Part shown: positions 50,588 through 61,800 of the stretch, piece by piece
Layout of the letters: each line of letters begins with the position of its first letter
How positions within the stretch are numbered: position 1 is the first letter of the stretch
DNA from: Setophaga petechia
Taxonomy: Eukaryota; Chordata; Aves; Passeriformes; Parulidae
Assembly (NCBI GenBank): GCA_024362935.1
Contig: JANCRA010000004.1
Location: forward strand, 22,091,121 to 22,155,120
Length of the DNA stretch: 64,000 nucleotides
Direction of reading: 5' to 3'
Notes under the pieces: model-generated
The model's input: the letters and a program-made list of their open reading frames with translations, nothing else
What the model was told of the DNA's origin: nothing
The model's database searches: none
Made by a program: the position numbers and the translations under genes

Positions 50588-53050
50588 TTATGCAACTATG
50601 AGCTTCCAATAAAAATATGATAAAAATATGATAATTATGGCAGAATGAAATAACTATTTCCTCCATGCTTTAAGCAGATTTATGGGCTGTTCCAATACAG
50701 CTTTGCTTGATGAACCTTGCCACCTAGGAACAAAGGACTCTCTCAGGCTTCTGGACAAAAGCTATACAGAGCTGCCCTGTCAGCAGCTTTTTGAACCTGT
50801 CAAATATTTCTGGAAATTTTGTTTTTTTCCTTTTTTGCACTTAGCATTCAACCCCACTGGCATTCTGCAGGACAGAGGAAAATAATTTTTAGTTATTTTG
50901 TTTTGGAATCAGACAGCTATATAAAGTCAGCTTGGAAGCAGGCTTTAAAAGGCTAGATAGGGGAGTTTAAAAAAACAGAAAGGACAATGTGAAGTGGTTC
51001 CTTTAACACATCCTAACTAGGCAGTAAGTGATAATGTGGAAGAACACCAATCAAGTAGGATACCTTCCAGACATCCTCATAAAGTCAAGAGAAAACATCT
51101 GCTGCCCACCCACTAACAGGGTAGAGTGCACAGCCCCTTTTTATCTTCAGATGTCTCTAAGAAGGATGACATTGGTTATGGTCTGAGACTGAGAAATGCT
51201 TGTACTGTTGAATCAGATTAAAAAATTAAATTATACATTAACAAAAAATTTCGCAATAGCATGTGGCCTAGAAAGATACAGGAAGAAAACAGTGAGAACA
51301 AAAAGCGCTTAAACACATTCAGCAAAATGGTGAAGAAGACATCATTTGCCAAAGTGACAGAATTGGGTCTGTTTGGGACTGTTCTCTCCAGAGACATCTG
51401 GTATCTCACCAAATTACTTTATGCTTTTGAAGCTCTAAAACAGTAAAGGGAACTGCCTTTGACTACAAAAGAAAGTAGTAATTATACTTGCAAATGCAAT
51501 ACATAGGATATATTCCAAAATAAATGAGATCTCTAACCAAAGAGAAAATATAAAACAACAGTAAAAATTATGTGGCATGTGGGCTCTTCTCCCTGTTCAC
51601 TGGGCCCTGCAGAGGCTCTGGGTGATGGCTGGCATTCCAGGACTGTGCCCTTTGCTAGGCAGGAGGTCAGTGTGCCTTCAAAGCTCGTTGTTTGGGGCTG
51701 CAGCTGTTTCCCACCAGACAGGGCAGAACCTGCAGCTGGCACTTCAAGCTACCTGCACTAGGTGTGTTCTGCAACAAGTCTGTGGGCTTGTTGCAAGGCT
51801 CACACCTAGGAGACCAGAATGCAGAAGGAGACATCATCACAAGTACCACAGAAAGCCTGTGTTTAGGGCCTACTCAATGATTGATATACACAGAACACTT
51901 TCGATAATTCTCCTCTTTGGAAGGTGTACCAAAAGCTCTGTGTCATATATACCAAAATTCTGTGTAGCAAAAAGCCCCCAATGCAATCCAAACAAAAACA
52001 ACAACAAAAAAAACCCAAAACAAAACCACCACCACCCCTCCCCCCCGCCGCCCCCAAGCTAACAAAATAGAATTGCAAATAGAAAGCAAATCTAAAGCAC
52101 TGAATCAAATGCTGAGGAAATGGACACTTAACATTATTTTTTTAAGAAAACCAAGGTTGGTAGGGAGGAACTTGAAGCAGTTACTCAGCAAGATTTTGAA
52201 TTTCAGTTTTGGAGATACCTGTGTAACTAAGTAGCACGAACAATAGACCTTTAAAAGTAAAGATTCTTGAAAATATATTAATTTAATTTTGCTTGAGTTT
52301 AGTCTGTGACACTAAGAGTTATGGTAAGCACAAGGAATATTTTGTCAGGCAGTTACGGAAACATTGGTTTTGCCATTTCACTGATAATGGTCCTGTGTTT
52401 CTTGTCTTTTACATTGAATTCCTCAAATGTCACAGTGAAACATTTGTACAGATGGTGATGTCAGACTTACTGAAATAAGTCTTGTTCTGGTACACTTGAT
52501 AGCTATTAAGGTGCTTCGGGTGCTTCTGATGTCAGTCAAAGATAGCGAGTAACATTGCATCTGCGTAAGCACAGTGTCCTCTGAATGTCCTAGCAGCCTG
52601 TCTTGTTTCTGTGGAAAGCTCTCTGGAGCTTGCTCACCTTAAGAGTTTAAATCCCGCTGCCTACGAGCAGATTACAAGCATAATTTTTTAAATAACCAAA
52701 TTGCTCTTAGTCATCAACCTACAGTAATAATTTTTCCTAATTAGCTGGTGTCCCTATCCATGAATGAAAGTTCTAGGAGCTGGACTCCATTTTGAGTTAT
52801 TCTGCCCTAAATGTCACACCGTATAATGCACTGTACTGAATGTTAATGCAAACTCTGTGTAACCTAGCAACCTAATGGGAAACACAGATGTGAAATACGA
52901 GTTTGTTACCCTGTTGGACGGCTCAGGCCACCTGGCTGTGGTTACTGCTGTACATCAAAACGTTTCCCTACCTGTGGAGCTCCTACATCGCGTGCTTTGC
53001 TGACGAAAAGCTGAAGCAATGCCTGCTTTCTTCTAGCACTGCGTCGTTGG
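50588..53050. other. Intergenic upstream of CEP78, no gene seen
   Basis: Mixed sequence with one moderately GC-rich patch (about 51,570-51,850) that I cannot assign, and a C-rich run at 52,022-52,055. ORFs are short and unconvincing. Confidence 0.6.
52032..52055 (-). other. Potential G-quadruplex motif
   Basis: The plus strand carries C runs of 4, 7, 2 and 5 separated by single or few bases (52,035-52,055), so the minus strand has at least four closely spaced G runs of three or more. It adjoins an A-rich stretch. Confidence 0.6.
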
Positions 53051-53158
53051 CTTTTGGTTTGGGTTTTTGTTTTGTTTTTGTTTTTGGTTTTGTTTTTGTT
53101 TTTGTTTTGGTTGGTTTTTTTTCTGTCTTTGTTTCTGTTTTTTGTTTGTTTTTCTTCA
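53051..53158 (+). repeat. T/G simple repeat, (GTTTTT)n-like
   Basis: About 108 bases made almost only of T and G in GTTTTT and GTTTT units, immediately upstream of the CEP78 CpG island. Its end TTTTTCTTCAG looks like a splice acceptor but is probably fortuitous. Confidence 0.85.
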
Positions 53159-53191
53159 GGAAAGGGAAGCGGTACTCTCTTGCGCGGTACT

Positions 53192-53204
53192 GTTGCTATG
53201 TAAC
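53192..53204 (+). promoter_or_regulatory. CEP78: X-box-like (RFX) element
   Basis: GTTGCTATGTAAC is close to the RFX X-box (RYYNYY-N1-3-RRNRAC), with one mismatch in the 3' half-site. RFX factors are known to drive ciliary and centrosomal genes, which fits CEP78. Confidence 0.5.
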
Positions 53205-53222
53205 ACCCCCGCCGTCCCGGGC

Positions 53223-53234
53223 GCGGCCATTTTG
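53223..53234 (-). promoter_or_regulatory. CEP78: YY1 site
   Basis: GCGGCCATTTTG is the reverse complement of CAAAATGGCCGC, close to the YY1 core AANATGGCGGC. It lies in the CpG island near the likely transcription start. Confidence 0.5.
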
Positions 53235-53264
53235 AACGCGGGAGGGAGGGCGGTGGGACGGCGG

Positions 53265-53269
53265 CCAAT
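53265..53269 (+). promoter_or_regulatory. CEP78: CCAAT box (NF-Y)
   Basis: GGCCAATCGGG contains a CCAAT box in a typical NF-Y context, about 70 bases downstream of the X-box-like element; RFX and NF-Y sites often occur together. Confidence 0.5.
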
Positions 53270-53350
53270 CGGGGGCCAGTCTCGCGCGCCACGCGGCGGC
53301 CGCTCCAACGGCGCCGAGCCCAGGCGCGGGGTGCGGGAGCGGCGGTCACT

Positions 53351-53480
53351 GGTGGGTAACAACGGGTAAGGCTGCGCAGAGCCAGGTAACAACGGGTAAC
53401 GCCGCGCAGTGCCGGGTGACGGCGGGTAACGGTGCGCAGTGCCGGTTAGCGGCGCCTAACAGCGGTAACGGCGGGCCGGC
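53351..53480 (+). repeat. CEP78: 30-bp tandem array with repeated GGTAAC and GCGCAG
   Basis: Four decaying copies in exact 30-base register start at 53,351, 53,381, 53,411 and 53,441. Each of the first three has the form NNNGGTAAC...CGGGTAA..-GCGCAG. GGTAAC equals an RFX half-site, and TGCGCAG/CGCGCAG resembles an NRF1 half-site. Copy one carries GGGTAAGG, a good splice donor (GT at 53,366-53,367); the later copies have GTAAC in its place. Confidence 0.85.
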
Positions 53481-54807
53481 CTCGCGGAGGCGGAGCGGCG
53501 TGCCCGCGGAGCGAGCCGTAGTCGGTTCCCGGAAGATGGGGCCGTTGTGGGCGCGGGAGCGACCGGCTGATGTCTGTTCCGGGCCGCCTCTGGCGAGAGC
53601 CCTCGAGGTGGTGGCGGACAGTGCAGCCCGCTGTTGATGCGCGCTCAGTGGTGTGCGGTCTGAAGTGATTCCCTGAATCGGTGTCGGTCTTGAGTCGGTG
53701 TAGCATAAAAGCCCCGCTGTTATTGCCCCGGTGCCAACCGGAGCTGTCTGTAGCTGGGTGCTGTGTTACATCCTTAAACGCAGTTGTGCACCAGGTCCAG
53801 TGAAGGGTGCCTGGCCCCGGCAGGCCGCCAGGCTGCGCTTGGCAAGCGGCGCCCCCGCCAGGGTGAGCGCGGCTCGGCCTGCCCGTGTGCCCCGCGGGTC
53901 GGCATTGCCGTGGCCGCTGCTGGCACTGCTCCTGGGTGCCGTCTGCTTGCCCACCCTGTATACATTTAGCCAGCTGGTTATTTTAATCGCTACAAACTCA
54001 CAGGTTCCAGAGAACTCCTAACATTGAGCTGGATTTTTCAGTTTTACTGTGTGCTGTGTATTTATCGTAATTTGTTACCAGCTGGTGTGATTTCTTGGAT
54101 CCGTATTGAGTAGATAAGTATCGTCTGTATACATTCTCAGAGCCACTCAAGTCAAAGGTGGTTTCAGGTTGGTTACACCTTCATTGCAGAAGAGTTCAAA
54201 TTTATATAGTTTTCCATTTGGAAAACTTTTGCGTCTGATTAGTTTGTTCTTTTTGTCTCTTCCTACAAGTGGGTTAAACTTCAGTGATAGGGCAGGAGCT
54301 CCTTTCTTCAGTTAGAGGTGTGGTGTTAAGGTGTTGCAGTGAAAGCCTCTATGAAAGAATATTGCTTAAGCTCTGGAGAAAAAAAGGCTAATATTTTGCA
54401 CATTTATACATTACCAGAAGCCATTGGTGCCTTAAAACTGATGGTCATTTCCTGAACCCAAAGTGTAAGATTATAATCCAGTAATTTCTGTTCCTGTGGC
54501 CACAGTGTGGTCATTAAATGCTAGTAAATCAGAGCTAAAGAAAAGTAAAAGGGTGTGGAGGAACTGTATTATTAGAATTAATATCTTACTATATTTCCAG
54601 TCATTTAGATGCTAACAATATATTCTTTTTCTAAGTTATGCTTTTACAAATGGCTGTCCTCACATATGCATTATAACTTGTTTTAATTTGACATACAGAA
54701 TATTTGAGAAGATTGGTTAAAGCTTTATAGTCTGTGACAAATAAGAAAAAAGTTCGCAATGTGAACAGTGTTTGATATGCTGTGGAATACTTAATGTTGT
54801 CCTGAGT

Positions 54808-54829
54808 ATAAATAAATAAATAAATAAAT
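54808..54829 (+). repeat. (AAAT)n microsatellite
   Basis: About five and a half AAAT units in a row. Confidence 0.9.
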
Positions 54830-54865
54830 GTATCTTCTAAATATACTGACAAGTATACTGACAAG

Positions 54866-54908
54866 TTAAGTATTCCACTGTCCCTATTGAGACAGTGGAA
54901 TTACTTAA
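54866..54908. repeat. Hairpin: 17/18-base arms, 8-base loop
   Basis: TTAAGTATTCCACTGTC (54,866-54,882) pairs with GACAGTGGAATTACTTAA (54,891-54,908), leaving one bulged base, around the loop CCTATTGA. It is preceded by a doubled 12-mer. It could be a small palindromic or MITE-like element or simply a local inverted duplication. Confidence 0.85.
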
Positions 54909-55609
54909 GTCTTAATAGCTATGTCATAGCAGTATTTAGTATTCTGTTTGGAAGTTAGTAGTGTTATTCTCTGTGGGTACTAAAGTATAACAAAACCTTA
55001 TGCCTGAAAAGTGCTTAGTGAATTTTACTAGGATATGTATATCCGGTATGCAATAGCAAAAATATGCAGGAAATCAAATTTTATTATGTATGATGATAAT
55101 TTAGACTTTTAACTGAAGTAGCAGAGAAGTTCACAACTGGCTCTGTGTATTTCCCTTGATGGCGGGTCAGGGAGTGTCCAAGACTGTTGGGCAGACCTTG
55201 ATGCTACAAAGTTAAATCTTAAGATGAAAACAAGATCTCTGCAACAGTCAGTGCTTAAAGATCTGGGCTTTTGTGTTCTTGTTATACCTTTTAGAATGAG
55301 GAGAATAAAAATGCAGATGAGTAGTTTTGTGTTTGGGGTTTGGGTAGTTTTGTGTTTGGTGTTTGGGGTTTTTTCCCTAGCCCTTTACTCATATACTTTA
55401 CTTGCACAGGTAGTAAGCATCATAAGACATAAGGTTTTTAGCTACACATTAAAGATGAGTAAATGCTATAGAATATCCAGGAACATTTTTATGTTTTGGA
55501 TATGTGTGTCAAATTGGCACTGTGATGCAAGATAGTTATATATTGAAAAAAAAGTTTATGTCTTTTTTCTTATTTCTTATTTTAGACAGAAATTTATCAC
55601 GTGAAAGAA

Positions 55610-55862
55610 ATGATTGAGTCAGTCAAATTAAGAAGACAGTGCATGCTGGATTTCTTCTCACATTATGAACATCTTTGTGAACTTCAAGGCTCTCTCCCTC
55701 TGAAAGCTGTGAAGGCTAACATGACTCGTGATGCTATTGATCTAATTGTGGATCACATCAAAGCTAGTGATTGGGCACCACTTCTGAATGCTCTCAGGCA
55801 TAATAAGACTTTGTCTTCTATTAGAATAAGAAGTTTACATCAACATGGTCTTGAAGAATCAG
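55610..55862 (+). CDS. CEP78: CEP78 first coding exon
   Basis: The exon begins at 55,586 after TTTTAG; the first 24 bases are 5' UTR. ATG at 55,610 opens [20 protein letters not shown]. An in-frame GTG nine bases upstream is not the start, since homology begins at the ATG. Donor G|GTCTGT at 55,863 splits a glycine codon (phase 1); reading on would add only LYKR before a stop. Confidence 0.93.
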
Positions 55863-58800
55863 GTCTGTATAAAAGATAAGTATGTTGATGTATGCATGTT
55901 AAAACTTGTTGCATAAAACTTCTGTGTGATTGAATACATGGGGGGAGGAATTCTTATGCCTAAGGAATTACTATAATTTAAGAAAGTACAAAAAACAAGG
56001 AAGGTGTGATTATAATTGCTTTTAAGCCAATACAGACTGGATTTTACTGATGTGTAGTTTTTATTTTTCACTAGGTGTTGAAAGATACAGAACTTACTTT
56101 AGAAGGAGAATTCCAGCAACTCTGTCAAAGGACTTGACTGGCCAACTATGCAAAGCTGTGAAAGGCTGTCTCAGTATATCAGATGTACTAAAACATTTAG
56201 AACTGCAGGGTTTGCTTCTGAGGGAAAGAGACCTAGCACTTTTAACAAAGGTGAGAGTATAATAGCATGTACAAACACATAGTACATATAATACAAAATA
56301 CACAAATTGCCCAGAACAGTGAATAGTAGTAACTAATCTTTGCATGTATTTGTTGCAGACAATACATGCAAGAAATATATGCAAAGATATCTTATGTAGT
56401 CTTTACATATACAAAAAGAATGATTCTGCTGAGACTTTTAGCATAACCTCATCTTAACTGAATGTCTCTGAAACACAAGTCTTACTAGAAAGAGCTTAGC
56501 AACATCTCTGCCATGTGCTTGAGGCGTACACATAGGCTTACGACCGAAACCACTGTGCATGTATGTGGTAGAAGGGAAGTTGTGGGACACCAAGGAGATA
56601 AAAATTGATCCTCAGATGTGTTACTGAAAAGCTCCAGTTTGCACATGACTGGCTTCTAGGGGGGAGGTTGCTGCTGGTTGCCCACAGGCAATCTTCCTCT
56701 GCAAGCTAAAGAAATGAACCCGCTTAAACTGAAGGTGAAAGTTTGCTGGTTTTGACCTTTGTTTGAATCCGCTAGAGTTCCTTGTAAGGGGCAGAGGACG
56801 AGTGGTTTGGTCTTTTTTTTTTTTTTTTTCCGCTTTTTGCTTTTCAACGAGATAACAGCATTGTTTGTATTATTCTTTAGGGCTTGGCCACAGCTTCATC
56901 TCTGGAGAGTGTCTCTTTAGCCCACTGTCCTATTGGAGATGGAGGGTTGGAAAGTAAGTTCAGAATCAAAACCTGTAAATATACTTTTCTCTTTTAAGTT
57001 TCCAAATGGGTACGCAAATTTTTCAGTATTTTTATTCCTGTTTTAAATTTGTCTATGGAGATTATAAGAAAAATCTTTACTTTATTCTGCATAACTCAAT
57101 AGCATTTAAAGACTTGAATTTCTTCACTTGAGGCTAGTAAATATATATACTACTTTATAGTGATGTTTATACTTTTATCTAAAACAGCATTTGTATTTCT
57201 TTACCCTTTCCTGATTTAAGTTTCTATAAGTAAACTGAAATAAAATATTTTCTAACTTGTTCAGATATTCTTTGCTGAACATTTGCACTAGAAATGTATG
57301 AATTTATAACACATTAATTGTATTGAAAATACACTCTGTATTTTTCAGCACTAGTTCTTTGTCAAAGCTTTTGGCTCTTAAAGCTGAGTCTTAATAGGCC
57401 ACTGAAAAAGCATGTTCTGATAATTTGGAAATGCTGTGTATAGATAACATGTGTGCTTTTGTTTTCTTCAGCAATCTGTCAGAGTATAAAGAATACAGCT
57501 ACTATCAGATTTCTTAACTTCACAGCATGTAGCCTCACATGGCGAGGGGCAGAACATATAGCAAATTTATTAAAGGTAATTTAGTGAACTTTCTTAGAAT
57601 GGAATGTTTGTAAGAACTTAATAAATTTAATTTTTTACTTCTGCTTTAAAGACCAAAATCAGTTAAGGCAATGCATGAGGAACTTATGTGAATACCAAAA
57701 TTAAGTGTATGTTCTTTTGAAAGGTGTGACTTTGTATGACAAAAGTAATTTAGTTTACTGGTGTGGAATTTAAATTTGCTGTTTCTTAGAGAAAAACATA
57801 AATAATGAAGTAATTTCTTTAAATAAGGACTAGGCCTGTAAACATCTGACACCTGTTTTCAGGGTGCTTCTTTCATTGTCAATAATTTTGAAGAATGTCT
57901 CAAGTATTCTGAGGAACTGGGTAAGAATAATCAAGTTTACAGTTTAGAAGCTGCTGATTAAATGATCAGGAGATTTCTGCCTAGTACTGTGTTTTAATTA
58001 GTATTAATTGTAATTTCTGTGAAAGCACAAAATTTCGTAGTATGTGTTTATTTCCTATTCAATGTGCCTTGAAAGTGTCTGTCAAAAGAAGGTGATAAGA
58101 TACTTCGTAGCCAAGTTTTAATAATTTGCGTTGCAAACTGGGCAGTCACAACAAATATGGCTTACCAGTAAGGTTTAAAAATTAGTTCTGTTTCTTGAAC
58201 TCAGGAATGGTGTACTTACACCAGCATATATTTCTTATGCCAACATTCAAACCATTGAACATGGTTTACAGGAAAAGGTAACTTGTCATCGTGTCCTCAA
58301 TTATGGCTTAGCCATTTCACTTGTTAACAGCTTCTTTGTTTGCAAAGCACCAGGCAATAAGAAGACATGGTCAAGCTTGGGCTGAGAGCCTACGTTACAG
58401 GAGACCTGACCTTGAATATATGACAGGTTTGAGGCGGATTACTTTGAACTGCAACATGCTTGTTGGAGATAGAGGAGCAAGTGCCTTTGCGGACTGTCTA
58501 GGAGAGGACCTTTGGCTAAAAGGTATTACTAACTCTTTTACTAATGAGCAGCCAAGTGATTCAGGAGTTTCCTTACATAGTAACTATAGACATAGTAATG
58601 TATATTTACTGAGATATTCCATATAATGTAGAACTTGGCCTATACCAGCAAATTCCCGGTATACCTCGTATCTGCTTGTTACTAGTTGCTGTAAGGATTT
58701 CAGCAGGATTTCCATATCTCTTTATCTCTACTAATATCTTTTCTACTATCTCTATGTTTCACTACTGCATCTCTTAAAATATAGTAGTAGCAGGCAGAAG

Positions 58801-61800
58801 ACTTAAAATTATTGGTTATAACAGTTGCAGCCAGAGGAGTAACTTACTGTATAGCTTGGGAAAAGTACTCTTTTTTTTCTCCAAAGAAATCTCTCTTCCT
58901 CTTTTGAAGTATCTGAATACTGTTGTGTTGTTTAGTGTTGTCCTTCAGTATCTTTGAGAATGAATTTGTTCTGCAGTATATGTATTGCTATACCTAGTAA
59001 TTATACAAAATTACTAATAGTGCTGGTGTAAATCATAGCATTCTGTGTGTGGAATAAAATACCTGTTTTATAGTTTTGTTTTCTAGTTTGAGGCAGGTCT
59101 ACAGATAATATCCATCCTAATGGAAGAGGATCAATTAGAGAATACTTAAACTGGACAAACAGCCATCCATAGGCCCTAATGGGATGCGTTCACAAGTGCT
59201 GAGGGAGCTGGCTGATGTAATTTTGAGGTCACTCTCAGCAGCCTTTGAAAGATCATGGTGACTGGGAGAGTGTGCCTGAGGACTGGAGTAGGATAGCTAA
59301 TGTCTTGCGTATTTTCAAGAAGTCTGGGAAGAAGGACTCAGGAAACTACAGTCTTTCTTGGATCCCTAGAAAGGCAAGGATGTGCTGCCATCTAGAGGGA
59401 CCTCAGCTGGCTGGATAAATGAGCTGATGGGAACTTCATGGTGTTTAAGAAAAGGAAGTGCAAAGTCCTGCGCTTGGACAGGAATAATCTGTGCACTAGA
59501 ACATGCAGGGGCTGTGTGGCTGAAAAGCAGCTTTGCAGAAAGGGTACTGCAGATCCTGGTGGACAGTAAGCTGTCCATGAAACAGTGAGGTGTCTTTGTG
59601 GCAAAGAGGGCCATTAGTGTGTGCTTTGCAAAAAGCAAAGACTTTTTGAGCAGGTTGAGGGAGGTGATTCTTCCTCTTTACAAGTGAGGCCATGGAGTAT
59701 GCAGTACAGGAGGGAACTGGAGCTACTGGAGAGAGTCTAGTGAATTACCTCTAAGATGAAGGGACTGAACCAGCTCAGATTTCAGAAAAGGCTGAGAAAG
59801 CTAGGACTCTGGCTTGGAGAAGAGAGGGCTCAGAGTGGAATCAAGGTGTACAAATATCTGAAAGGAGGATGTGAAGGAAATGGAGACAGACTCTTTCCAT
59901 TGGTATCTGTGGACAAGGCAAGATGGAGTGGGTAGAGATGAAAACACTGGCCTTTTTTCTCAACATGATGAAACCCTCTTACTTTGAGGATGACTGAACA
60001 CTGCCACAGGTTGCCCGCAGTGGTTGTAGAGTGGTTCATATTACCTCCTCTGCAGATGTTAACAGCTGTTTCTTAATGTTGAAAAGTTCTAGTTGTGTTC
60101 TTTGAAAGCAGTACTCCCGTTTTTACACTTTTTTGATGACTGTTATCATCATGTCCTCAGTTCTCATGCTTCATTTTCTATGAAATGGAGGTTTACAGCA
60201 GGATTAATTTTTTTAGATATTAACTATTAAATTAAATTACTAACTAAATGCTATACTACCTCCACTGATTTTTTTTTTTTGCTTCCTTAAACATTTTAGC
60301 ACTTGATTTGCAGCAGTGTGGAATATCCAATGAAGGAGCAAGGTCGTTATTAGATGCTCTTCAAACTAACACAACATTAGTGGTACTTGACGTTAGAAAA
60401 AATCCATTAATTGGTATGTATCTGTATCTGTATTTATTCTCTTTGCGTGATTGTTGGGGTTTTTTTTTCTTCTTCAGTAACGATATGGGGAAAGGTAAAC
60501 TGGTTTTAAGAAAAAAGAGCATGCCACAATAATTTGCTAAACATTTTTAACATGGGAAAACAACAAGGATAGATAATATCTACTTAATAGTCAATTATCT
60601 GTTTATTCACAAAAAGAATTGTCTCTTACAGAAAATTCTTAAAAAGATGTTTTAATTCATTCTAGGTCATGGTCTGATGAAAAAGATAATTGAAAGGGTT
60701 CTCAAGAATGGAAGCAGTGCTGACTCAGAGGTGTGTTTTACACATTTTGGAGTGAGTTTGGGATTTTCTTTGTAGCTTCCATTGCATTTATTCTTTTAAA
60801 GGATGACTTTTTTTCAGAATGAATCTGAAACAGCTATTCTGGTTCTGAACAGAAGTTTGACTCAGTACAAATGAAAAAAAAACCACTATCTAGGGGGAAA
60901 CATAAAACCACTATAATGAACTTGTTACTGTATTTCTTTCCATGTATGATTTCTTATGGAATTAAAGCTGTCGCATGTAATAAAACCTGGATATCCATTT
61001 AATGGAAAGAAAAATGGAAATGTGTGTGTATTTGGGCATTACCATAGAATATTAATTAAATATTGCTCCAGGACTGCTGGAGGGCTTTCTACTACATATG
61101 TCCTTGTCACCATGGTAATAATAACTTCTAACTAAAAAGTAAAGGAAACCACAATTTGGAATTTAGCACTTAATTTATTTTAGAACTTATTTCTTGTCTC
61201 TAACTTCTGTAACCCAAATTTTTCAAAGTTGCTCAGGCCTGTTCTTTCAATGCAGACCATCTATGTAAACAGAGCTCAGCTAAAGTACATTACCCCGTTC
61301 ATCTTGGTCTAACTGTCCACAGAGAGTTGACAGTAATGCGCATAAACTGAATATCTAGACCGTTTATTATTAAGTATACTATTCAAATATACAGAAATGT
61401 GATTCAGTTCTCAAAGGAGTCCCAGCAATCACAGTTCTTGTGTTGGAATTTAATGCTCTTTTGGTTTTTGAAAAGACTAAATAAAGACAGAGCTGTGGAT
61501 GTGTAGAGACTGTCTAATAAAATGAAAATTTATGTACAGAATTTCTGGAGGATTATTACAGTTCCCCACTTCAATCTCTAGAAGACCTTTGTTGAGTAGT
61601 TGAGGTTGGTTGTGAAGAAGTACTCTTTCTGCTTGGCAGGTGGGATTAAAACTTAGAAAATATCACAGGAATCATGTGAAAATAACATCTGCCTGGAAAT
61701 GCTAAAGATAATTGGAAAGCCAGACCATGGAAAGAAGCAACTCTGGGAAATCCCCCATATACTAAAAGATTACTTGACTTAAGACATTAGTTTTATATTC

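Larger units (their letters stand above)
53205..53365 (+). other. CEP78: Possible CEP78 non-coding first exon
   Basis: Inferred because the first coding exon is preceded by a strong acceptor, so a 5' exon must exist. The best donor in the CpG island is CGG|GTAAGG with the exon ending at 53,365. The start is set only by the promoter elements and is uncertain; the donor could lie elsewhere in the island. Confidence 0.3.
53165..53950 (+). promoter_or_regulatory. CEP78: CpG-island promoter of CEP78
   Basis: An abrupt GC/CpG-rich block about 1.7-2.4 kb upstream of the first CEP78 coding exon. It contains, in order, an X-box-like element (53,192-53,204), a YY1 site on the reverse strand (53,223-53,234), a CCAAT box (53,265-53,269) and a 30-bp tandem array (53,351-53,480). 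No TATA box is seen. The first, non-coding exon must end in or near this block because the first coding exon has its own splice acceptor. Confidence 0.8.
53951..55585 (+). other. CEP78: Presumed CEP78 5' UTR intron
   Basis: AT-rich, with no ORF of interest. It contains an (AAAT)n run (54,808-54,829), a doubled TATACTGACAAG (about 54,842-54,865) and a 43-base hairpin (54,866-54,908). It ends in the pyrimidine-rich acceptor TCTTATTTCTTATTTTAG at 55,585. Confidence 0.6.

Noticed and set aside
52942..53349. 135-codon minus-strand ORF at the CEP78 promoter
   Set aside because: Half is the T/G simple repeat read as Lys/Asn/Thr and half is CpG-island sequence; no real protein features.
53351..53480. 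Interstitial telomere-like repeat
   Set aside because: GGGTAAC and GGTTAG resemble telomeric TTAGGG only superficially; the real period is 30 bases and the units are GC-rich.
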